Shown piece after piece: positions 41,701-53,700 of a stretch of DNA of 64,000 bases. Both the position numbers and the translations under genes were made by a program. Numbering within the stretch: the stretch's first letter is position 1; the number at the start of each line of letters is the position of its first letter. The DNA comes from Kuschelorhynchus macadamiae (Eukaryota; Arthropoda; Insecta; Coleoptera; Curculionidae). The notes beneath the pieces were generated by a model. It did no database searches. It saw only the letters and a list, made by a program, of their open reading frames with translations, and was not told the origin of the DNA. The stretch spans positions 558,001-622,000 of the forward strand of contig JAUTXW010000868.1 of assembly GCA_030620095.1 (NCBI GenBank), read 5' to 3'.

Positions 41701-44700
41701 TGGTTACCGAGACCTTTCAACACTATTTTTTGTATTGTTTTATTGCGCATTTTTGTATAAAGCCAATATGGTTTTTCTTCAATAACTTCTCTGGACGATG
41801 TGGTGAATGCGCCCTATATTCTTATAATTCCACTGGAAACTCGCCGCGCCATCTAACGGAAAAGGCAGAACAAGTTCTGGCGGGCTAGCTAGTAAGCTCT
41901 AAGAGCGCTAGCTTTTAATATGAGATAAAACTATATATTTCTGTAGAAAATTTTATTACAGGAGAAAAATATGCACATATATAATGATATTATAATTATA
42001 AATACTTACAGAAAGAGCTTGCACTGTTGCTAAATAAAGAATGGCCAGACTCTCTTCATCACTTGCTAGTGTCAGTCCAGAAATCTACAAATATCAATAT
42101 TTCATTATTTTAATTTAATTTAATACATTTGATGAATATGTAATTTTTTACTTGGGAAAAGTAGAGCTAGGAGAAATCAGAATATGTTGTTTGCTAAATA
42201 TAGTTTAAAACAATAGAGACAAAATAATAAAACGAAAGCTTTCACGTCTCTGAACAAATAAAAAATTTTAGTTCTTAGAATTGGACCGTGTTAAATTAAA
42301 TTACTATCCGGTGTTTCGCCTTCGATTGCACCTTCAGGAATCCCTACCTCACGAGATCTGAACACTGAAGGAGCTTGGAGAGAGACGGGCTTTTATACCT
42401 GACTTGTGCTCGCCGAACCTAGACTTAAGGAACATGAACGATCTATCAAAAAGGTAATGGTTCAATATGCTCTAGCTGAACACCAAGCTCATATTATAAA
42501 TGTAAAAAACCAAGGTTCTAGCGTCGGATTCAGAATTTTATAAACGAAAAATAAGAAAATCTATTGAAACATACAAAAAACTTCAATAGAGATATGGGTT
42601 AAGGTCTACATCACACAAGAAAATCGATCTTAACACAGAGTCCCGGTTCGACAAGCACAAGTCGGGTATAAAAGCCCGCCTGAATCTCATTCAGTGTTCA
42701 GATCTCATGAATCTGTCGTGCAGACGAAGACGAAACGTCGCCGGTCCCCTTCTAAAAATTCAGTTCAGGTGGGGTCTAAATCAGAAATTCAGTTCGGGGG
42801 GTCACTCAAACCTTAGGAAGAAATTTGCCTATTAAAAAATATATTTAAAGTTTCGGGGGCTCCAGACCTTCTAATAAATATTTACTGTTTAAATGAATGT
42901 AAACAATGTAAAAAACAATAAACAATGTCAGTTACTTACCATTCCTTTTAAAGTGGGATCTGCTAATAACCTGTTTCCATGGAAGTCAGGGTACACGTGA
43001 AAATCTTTTGTCAGAAAGGCTGGATTTTTCAAATTTTGTTTCTTAGCCAAGTCGTAAATAATATTATTAAGGTACTCAACTATATGCCTATAATATATAA
43101 GCAATTTTGATATACTTTTTCTCATTATTATATTAAGTACTATCTACCTATATAGAGGCTGCCCCAAACGGGTACCTTAGGCGTAAAGGGAAAACTAGAG
43201 GTAAGATATTTTTAAAATTCCGTGACATTTCTGTCACTTCTATTATCTTAAATGAGACTGTATTTAATAATTAATATCTTACGCAATTTAAAAAAAAATA
43301 TAACCCAAACCTACCCTTATCTTTTGCCATTAGACATTTACACCCGTATTCACTAAAAAGGTTTAAATTTAGACCAGGTCTAACTTGACAGTTATAGGTT
43401 TAAGATGACGTTTTTGATGGCAGTGACATTAGCAAAACATAACTGGCGAACTAAGAGTTTTAAGTACCAAGGCAACTAGACCTAGACTAACTCTTAAACC
43501 TTTTTAGTGAATACGGGGGTTAGGCGATATTTTAAAAATCACGTTACCTATTGTTCAGATTGAATGCCCTGTAATTTTTTAAACAGAACAGTTAGATATG
43601 AAAATTAATAAAATTAAAAATAAAACAATTAAATGCAGAATATTGTAATTTGGGATTCCCGGAATTTAAACACAGTTTGACTATATATGTTTTTGTTTAA
43701 ATAATTAAGAAAACTTTAATATAGGAATGTTTACAAAATCAAATTATATTAGTTATTACTATAAAAGTTTAAAACGGTTTTTCACCTTATTAACTATTAT
43801 GCTATATAAATAGGGCTTTAGATGGCATCTATTTAATTTAATTACAATGAAAGTGCATAATCTAAAAAAATTATAAATATTTTATTAAAAAGGTGTGCTA
43901 TTTTTACCCCGAGATTTTTCCAGATCTTTACGTTCAGACCCTAGATATCAAAAAACATGTTTTCTTAATTCCGCCGGTCTGTCTGTCTGTTAGTGGCATA
44001 GCTATAATACTACTAAACCGCTTGACTTTAAATTTTGATACAAAATAAGCGGTCATATGGGAATGAACTGGTAACATTTTACATACATAAAAATCCGATA
44101 TGGCAAAACAAAATGGCGGCCTAATGAAATATTTTTAAAAACTAATTTACCTCGAATTTTCTATAAAAATTGAGTATTATGATAAAATCAGCCTGAAAAA
44201 ACTATTTAATGGATTGATTTAAAGTTTTGCTAGATAATTAATTATGGTATATAGATGAACTGATACCATTATGGTACGAATTCAAAATGGCGTAACAAAC
44301 TGGCCACTAAATAAAATGTTTTTAATTGTGAAAAAATCGCCAGGTCTTACATATCTTCACGTTTTAGCGCCATTAGATGCCAAAAATATATGCTTTATCA
44401 ATTCCGTCGGTCTGTCTGTCTCAAAACTAACGATATCAAATTTTGGTCCAACATTAAGGGCATATGTGGATGACCTGAAAGTATTTTAGTAAAAATCTTG
44501 TATAACGGAAGAAGATGGCGGCCTAATGAAATGTTAAGGAAAATATTACTAAAGAGATAATTATTTACATCACATTTGCACAAAACTCAAGTGTTACATA
44601 GGAATGAACTGATAATATTTTAGCTTGAATCCAAGACAGCGAAACAAAATATAATAAAATATTTAAGAGATCAGCCTGAAAAACTACTTATTAGATTAAT

Positions 44701-47700
44701 TTCAAATTTTGTGCAAGCATTAAGTGTGATAAACTCGTAAAGTTTTGTAACGAACTGAAGATGGCGGCCAATTTTTTTTTTTTTAAATCAGTGTAAGGAA
44801 ATCTTACTCAATTGACATCAAATTTTGCAGAAACATTTAATGTGATATAGGGATAAACTGGTACGAATTAAACATGACGTAACAAAATCGCGGGGTATGT
44901 CAATGTAAAAACTGCTTGAATTTATTTTAAATTATGCCCAGAAATCAAGTGTGGCGAGGGCAGAAACTGGTAAAATATTGGCAGGAATCCAATATGATGG
45001 AACAAAGTGGAGCCCACTAAAAATGTTTGAAAATGCAGTATATACGTGTTCCTAAATAACTATGTAATGAACTAAATTGGGTCACCCTTCATTATTCTTA
45101 ATAAAAGAAAATATTCATAACGATGGAAGTTCGGGTAAAGGAAATTTACCCGAACTTCTCAAAATTTTGGCCTGTATTCGGGACTTACAAATTTCCTAAT
45201 TTTTTCTTTAATTCCGCTGTCGCAGGATGTGTTTCAATAACATGGTCGACTAATTTTCCTGTAGTGCTTTGGCCTCCTTCATTTAACCACATGCCTGGAA
45301 TCATTGCACTTTTGTATGGACCCCATACACCAGGTGTAAAAGTCGCTTCTTTGGAAACAGCCATATGGCAAGTCGATGTACCACAAATCAGACCTAGATT
45401 ATTTGAAATTTAAAATAACTTTTGCATCAGTGAAAGAACTAAATTAAAAAAATTAACTTTGATATATTGAAACAAAACTTCACACTCCTGATATATTTGT
45501 CCTAATAAGTAATATAAAATCGTAAACAACCCTAAGAATAATGGAAGTATTAATTCACTGACTGTTCAACTACTGATGATGTTGACCTATGCACCCTTGA
45601 AACGATAGTCGAAGTTCACCAGATTTAAACTCACTATACTTTTTTTTGGGTACCCATGTGTATATAACAGGTTTATCTAATTTTAAGGCAAGGAATTCCC
45701 CTTATGCTACATAACATTTTCAATACAAGACTTTCATATATTCCATGCAGCACAATTTAAAAAAATATTGAATTTTGCAATTTTCGCTGAAAATAGGGGG
45801 GGTGTGTTGAACCCCTGAAAGAGTGCTTAAGTGACAGAAATGTGTTCGTTATGTTTGGATTATCACATACACATCACATAAAATAAAGTTTGTAGAAAAT
45901 CAAATTCATTAAGTTTTGGGAAAGAAAAAGGTCAAAAAATAATAAATATTGAACTAAGGAAGTACAGGTATCCGATAAAAAAATCACCTCCGAAAAAAAT
46001 TAACGCTACAGATAGGTTGTATTTAAAGATTATTTTGAAAATCAAGGTGAAAAATGCGTGTATGTAATACTAAATTATCTTACCTACTCTAGTTTCAAAA
46101 TGAGAATCAATATCATCAGCTTTACATCCTATGAGTCCTAAGCCACCTGCGTGTGCGTCTATCATAGAAGTTCCCACAGGAGTGCCTGGCAATAATCCTA
46201 ATTCCCCGGCAGCTCTTTTCGATAATCCGTTTCCTTAATAGAAAATAAAAAAACGTATTTATTTTTTTTTAACTCTGGGTGTTCTACTTACCCACTGGTG
46301 CTCCTGGATATTGAACAACTGAACCGATTTTCTGCCAGTTATCTTCTGCCAGATCTTCCAAACCAACTTGTTCAAAAAAACTTTTATTCCATGCTTCTAC
46401 GCCTTCTATATTCATTTCATATGTCCATTTGCAAACCAAAGAACAGGACGACCTTTAAATAAAATTAAAAGTATATTTTTATCAATTTTTGAGCTTTTAT
46501 ATTTGGAATTATTGCTTTTCGAAAAACAGTATGGTAAAAATAAAGTAGAACGTTTAATAAAAGTATAGCTCTAAGGACATGAACAGTTTCTTTATTAAGG
46601 ATCTTTACTAGCTTTAAATGGATTTGAAAAAATTGTTTATTGAAATAGCGCGTTGGACAGTATTTATGTAATAGAGCGGCTTCGCTTTGAATCTCTAATA
46701 GCCCTCCTTGTGTATCTAAAATAAGATGCTTTATCTACTTATCTAGAGAACCGTAAAAGATAAAGGACACGTTTAAAGACAAGTATTTCTTTCTTTCTTT
46801 TAAAGTTTAAATTAATTTTGTTTTTATTTATACAGAGTGTTTCATATTTCCTGGGCTGATAGGAACAAGTTTCTTATTTTAAATAGGACACCACAGATAT
46901 CACAGATTATGATAGTGCGTTTAAAGACGAGTCTGACGATATTATAGTAGTATGGGTCTGTAAAGCAACGTCTCGGATTTATTAGCATTTTTATTTAGTT
47001 TTATCTATTTTCAAAATTACCGGAAGTATTGAAACATGTCAATAAGGTATATAATTTTTAATATGATTATATAATAAAATTGTTTTTAGAAAGAACACGC
47101 TCTTGGCATAAGTAATTGAGATATTGATATATATTTAAAAAAAAATAGTTTCAGGACACTTTTACGATTCTGACCTAAATTGTGTAGAAACATTGTGTAT
47201 CGAAATATCTAGGGATCATCGTGGCATAAATGTTATTACGAATAAAAAGTGTTGTATACCGAAAATCGTAATGATAAAAAAATAATAAAATAGGTTGCTA
47301 TTTTGTTGGAACCATATATTTAAAAATTATTTTTAAGTATTCGGTAATATTCCATTTCCTTCTTTTTATTGAGAAAAATAATAATTATGTTCTATTTTAT
47401 TTTTGGTAGACTATATAAATAATATTATCAAAACTAAATAATTATAATAGGTTATAATATGTTAATTATTTAAAAACTAAAGAAAAAGTTAAATAAATTA
47501 CGGTTTATAGGATTTGTGTAAAGTTATTACAAAATAATTATATGCATATATGGACTGTTTATTGTAAATAGTTGAAATTCTGTATAAGGAAAGTTGCGGG
47601 TAAATGCGAATTTACCGATTTCTACTTCCCTCGTAAAAGGGAGGATCTTCAAGTTTCAGGGTCCCTAGATAACGAAAAACATGTTTTCTCAATTCCGCCG

Positions 47701-50700
47701 GTCTGTCTGTCTGTTCGCGGCGTAGCTAAAAAACTACCTACACAATTGAATTTTGGTCAAAAATTAAGGTTCCTATAGGGACGACCTGGTAACATTTTGG
47801 TAAAAATCCAATATGGCGAAACAAAATGGCAAACTAGTGAAATGTTAAAACATTATTATTAAAAAAACTACTCATCCACGATGGCGGAACAAGATCGCGG
47901 CCAAATAAAATGTTTCAGACTAAATTTTTAAATACTTTGAAGAAATCATTCTCTCACGTTTTACACATCTTTACGTGTTAGCGTCGCTAGAAGCCAAAAA
48001 ATATGTTTTATCAACTCCGTCGGTCCATCTGTCGGTCTGTTTGTCTGTCTGTGAATTCGGGGCATTGCTTAAAGACTACACTTACCCGATTGACTTTAAA
48101 TATTGGTCAAAAATTAAGGGTCATTGGGGATGACCTGGTAACATTTTGGTAAAAATCCAATATGGCGAAACAAACGCCTAGTGAAATGTTAAAAAAATTA
48201 TTATTAAAAAACTATTCATCCAATTGATCTCAAATCTTGCAGAACAAAAAACATTAAGTAATATGTTGGAATCAACTGGTAACATTTTGGTACGAATCCA
48301 AGATGGCGGAACAAAATGGCTGCTTAATAAAATATTTTCAGCCTGAAAAACTGCTTTGTTTGATTTCCAATTGTGTATCAATTAATTGTGGTATAGGGAT
48401 CAACTAGTAAAATTGAGGTACTCATTCAAGATGGATGAACAACATGGTGGTGAAATAAAATGTTTGTAATCGCGGAAAAGTTATCCTCTCAGGTTCTACA
48501 CATCTTTACGTTTAAGCATCCCTAGATGCCAAAAAATATGTTTTATCAATTCCGTCCGCACGTCTGTCGATATGTCTGTGAGTTCGCGGCATCGCTTAAA
48601 AACTACTTACTCGATTGATTTCAAATATTTATCAAAAATTAAGGGTCATTTGGGGATGTCCTGGTAATATTTTGGTAAATGTCCAAAATAGCGAAACAAA
48701 ATGGCGTCCTAGTAAAATGTTAAAAAAAATTATTAAAAAACTACTTCTTCAATTTATCTCAAATTTTGCACAAACATCAAAGTGTTATGTTGAAATCAAC
48801 TTGTAAAATTTTGATATGAATCCAGGATGGCGAAACAAAATGGCGGCTTAATTAAATATTTAAAAAAATCAGCCTGAAAAACTACTTAATGCACTGATCT
48901 TAAATTGTGGTATAGGGGTCAACTAGTAAAATTGTGGTACTAATTCAAGATGGCGGAACAAAATGGCAGCCAAATAAAATGTTTGTAATTGTAAAAAAAA
49001 TCACCCTCTCAGATTTTACATATATTCCCGTTTTAGCGTCCCTAGACGCCACAAAATATGTTTTGTCGATTCCGTCGGTCCGTCTGTAGGTCTGTCTGTC
49101 TATCTGTCAGTTCGCGGCATAGCTTAAAAACTAACCCGATTGACTTCAAACTTTGACCAAAAACTAACAGTCATATAGAGATAATCTAGTAATATTTTGG
49201 TAAAAATCCAGAATACAAAACAAAATAGGTGCCTAGTGAAATGTTAAAAAATTATTATGAAAAAACTACTTATATATTCAATTTATTTCAAATTGTGCAT
49301 AAACATCAAGTATTATGTTCGAATCAACTAGTAAAATTTTGGTACGAATTCAAGATGGCGGAACAAAATTGCGGCCAAAAAAATATTTTGTAATCATCAA
49401 AAAATCACTCTCTCAGGTTTTACATATGTTCATGTTTTAGCGTCCCTAGATGACAAAAACATGTTTATTCAATTCTGTCGCTCCGTCTGTTAGTCTGTCT
49501 CTCAGTTCGCGACATAGCTAAAATACTACTTAACCGATTGACTTCAAATTTTGACCAAAAATTTAGGGTTATATGGGGATAACCTGGTAATATTAAGGTA
49601 AAAATTCAATATGGCGGGACAATGTTAACAAAAAATGTTAGAGTGATGTATTATTTGGGGTTAAGATCCAGTAAAAAAAACAAGTCTTTTTTCAAAATGT
49701 CAACATGTTGCCTCCTCAGAACACATAAAGTAGATCTTATATCCTGCATGGAACCCATATATATCAGAGTCTTTACCTACTTCGTTGGTCCGCATATATT
49801 TCCTAGATATATTTCTAAATGGTTTTCGTTAACAATCCTCTTGTTGTTATATTAGAGTGGTGTATTATTTAGGGTTAAGATTCAGTAAAAAAAAACAAAG
49901 ATCTATTTTTAAATAGTCTAACGATCTTCTTGTTGTTAGAGTGGTGTATTATTCGGGGTTAGGAAATATCAGCGTACCAATTCAACATGACGTAGTAAAA
50001 CGGCGGTATGTGTCAATGTAAAAACTACGTATTGAATTTATTTTAAATTAAGTCCAAAAATCAAGTGTGGCATAGGTAGAAGGAAAATGGTAAAATATTG
50101 GTAGGAATCCAATATGATGGAACAAAATGGCGCCCATTAAAAATGAAGACATTATATGTAACACATATACTGTTACTACGTACTGACCTAAATTGGGTCA
50201 CACTTCACTATTCCTAACAAATGGAAAAAAACATAACGAGGGAAGTTCCGGGTAAAAGAAATTTACCGATTTTTTTATAAATATAAAAAGAATCGAAGCT
50301 ATCAATTTAATACGGGTAAGTACTATATTTCCAAAATATATATTTTAACATTTTATTGTTGTTATATAATAGGTCTATATTGGATTATGGCATTAAGATG
50401 TTAAGCTTTAAATCATATATACAATATTTTCTGACATGAGTTTAATTGCATTTTTAATAAGACTAGACCATATACTTTAAACAATAAAGACATGTTTACT
50501 GCTTTGCCAAAAAAACATTATGTTTTTGAATATGTAAATATCCGTTTAACCGAATTTAAATTATTAAGCATCACCTAGACACTGCGTCTGTCGATCTCCA
50601 AGTTAAAAAGTCCGGCAAATCAAAGAAGTGGCCCGCATTTTGCCATGTATCCTTTAAGTATTTTTTCAACCATAACAGTTTTGGTGTTTCCATTTCTGGA

Positions 50701-53700
50701 AAAATTTTGCCTCCCACATATTGCAAAACCGGGTGATTCAGACTATTGATAAATTCTGTTTCTTTCATTGCTCTGTGGTCCAGCCAGAGTATCACATTTT
50801 GTTCATTGTTACCTAAAATATTAAAAATCGCTAACTATCATAACTCTTGAGGAATAATTTTCAACGTTATAATTCAATAATTATAATATTACAAAGAAGA
50901 TCACGTCAAATTCGACGGCAACTATAGTTTTAGAATTATATTTGAAAACTATAAAATACAGAAGGGAGTCATATCCCAAGACTAATTATTTAAAACATAG
51001 ACACAACATTAACTCTTAATACTTATAAAATACAAACATCATTCAAAACTCCTTATAAGCCCTTCTAAAGGGATAATTTTACAATCCGTTAATGTTTTTG
51101 ACCGGCCCCTTAAAAGCAAAACCCAATACTCTTGAACTCAAATCCAAACAACGAATTGAATTGTAAAGAATATGGAGTATTTGGGTTAACAAATTCGGCA
51201 CGGCCGGCGCAGAGCAGCGTTGCTGTCTTATTCATCATAAGGGTTATTTCTTTTTTTTATCTATAAGATAGACTAAGTTAAGGATAAATGTATATTCAAG
51301 TCTTTCTGAGGGTATTAGTAGTAATATTTCTATTTAATGAGATAACAATGAAAATTGCCTGTTCATTTAAATAAGACGTACTTCTGATGGGACAAATATG
51401 AAAAATTTTTACACTAACGCTGATTAGTAATATCAAAATTAAGTTCGAAAAGGAAACAACAACATGTTTTTCCATATTGGCTTACTAATTATCAATGAGA
51501 AAAGGACAAAAGACGTACTAGAAAAAGGCGAATACAGCGTGTAACAAAAGTTAGGAAACGGCAAAATATTTCAGGTACCGCTTAACTGAATTTAATGAAA
51601 ATATGTACACTTAGGTACGAAATTATGCCGTATCCAATGGCGAGTTCCGCATAGCTGGCAACTAAACCGTTTTTCAGTTATAAAAAGATTTTTTTTTAAT
51701 GGGACAACTTTTTTTTTACTTTTTTAAAATATGCGTAAAATTCTCGATACTTTTTATCAAGAGCATTTCTTATCAAAATCAACAATTTTTGCGAAAATAA
51801 GGATCTAATATCCATAGTTTAATATATTACCTTTTATTAAAATGCCTGCACACAAAAGGTTACCTGATAAGTTTGACAATGTCAGTTTTGTTGATTTACA
51901 AAAATGGATCGTTTAACTGAAACCCAAAGAATTGAAATTTTAATTATACTGGGTTATGAGGATAGAATGCGAAACTAGCTAGATGCTTGTAACATTTTTA
52001 ATGACAAATATCCTAACAGAAATCCAATAACCAAATCTACTGTAAGTAAAATTAACAAAGCATTTCGTAAAACTGGAAAGCTAAAAGATGTTGTAGGTTC
52101 TGGCAGACCGCCAAAAGCGCATAAAAAAATCCGCACATTTTTACCAGAACATCAGTAAGAAAAAATGACGTCTCACCATGTCCGTACACCGACTTCTAAA
52201 AACCGAAAAGTTTCATACATACAACATAATTTAGGTGCAAGAATTCTCTGAGGATGGTCACGATAGGCGCTTGGAATTTTGTGAAATTATGATGCAATAC
52301 CAATCTAAATTTTGTCAATCAAATTATTTTTTATGAAAAGGCTTTTTTTTTAATTGTAAAGTTAACAAGCATAATTATCGATATTCGGCCAGGAAAAATC
52401 CACTTTGGATACGTGAAAATCATACCCAATTTCCACAAAAGATAAATATTTGGTCTGGTATAAAGGGTGCAAAAATAATCGGTCCCTTCTTCATGGAAAA
52501 CATTAACTGGAGAAAGATATTTGATTCTTTTAAGGACCGAAATTGTCCCAACTATTGCAGAACTATTTCCGAATAACCGTCAGTTCCTCTTACTTTGCCT
52601 GCTGTCTTAAGTATTTAAACTTGGTTTTTTTAGTTAATGTTGCACCAAATGATGAAATCTGGTTTCAGCATGATGGTGATCCACCGCATTTTGCTCGGGA
52701 TGTTCGAGAATATTTAGGCAATGTTTTTTTTTTGGAAGATGGATTGGACGTAGGAATACAATAGAGTGGTCACCTCGGTTTCCGGACTTGACGCTCTTCG
52801 ACTACTTTTTATGGGGCACCTTAAAAATGTGGTGTTTAAAATTAAGCCGAGCGAGAAGAGCAAACAGAAATCGAATGCAATGTACTTAGTTACATTAATT
52901 TATTGTTTGTTGCATTAGGTATTTCTTTTTGTATTGTATCGTTTCCTATGTTTTTTACAACCTACTTTTAAAGTTGAGACGCTGTTTTCTCTTGCTATTA
53001 TTTTGGTAGCAAGACGAGGAATTGTTGTGCTTTCCGGTCTGCCAGAATGGACAGCATCTTTTACCTTTCCAGTTTCAAGAAATGTTTTGCTAAGTTTTAC
53101 TTATGGTAGATTTAGTTATTGGATTTCTATTAGGATGTTTGTCATTAGAAATTTTACAAAAATCTTTCAGCTTTCATATTCTATCCTCAGTATAATTAAA
53201 ATTGTTATTCTTTATATTTTAGTTAAACGATCCATTTTTGTAAACCAGCAAAACTGTCATTGTCAAACATAACAGGTCGTGTGTAGTGCAGGTATTGCAG
53301 TATTGAGAATTTTACGCAGATTTTAAAAAGGTAATATAATATAAGGTGGTCCATTAAAAAAAATTTCCTTTTATAACAGAAAAACGATAAACTTGGCAGC
53401 AATGCGAAACTCGCCATTGGATCTGACATAATTTCAAAGCTAAGTGAACATATTTTCATTAAATTCCGGTAAGCGGTACCTGAGATATTTCGCCGTTTCC
53501 TTACTTTTGTTACACGCTGTATAATCAAACGCTGTTTAAAGATACGTTTGTACAGACAAATGTTTAAACTATAACGCTGGAGAGGCGAACATAGGATCGA
53601 TTTGTATCACTAACGTATCAGTGAAGAAACAGTTGCGTCAAATATTCATCAGCTTTTCTCTAATATGAGAGCAGGGAGCAGGGCCCAAGAGTAGGTCTGA

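Noticed and set aside
44271..44489. Plus-strand frame in the tandem array
   Set aside because: It is not preserved between array units, so selection for coding is unlikely.
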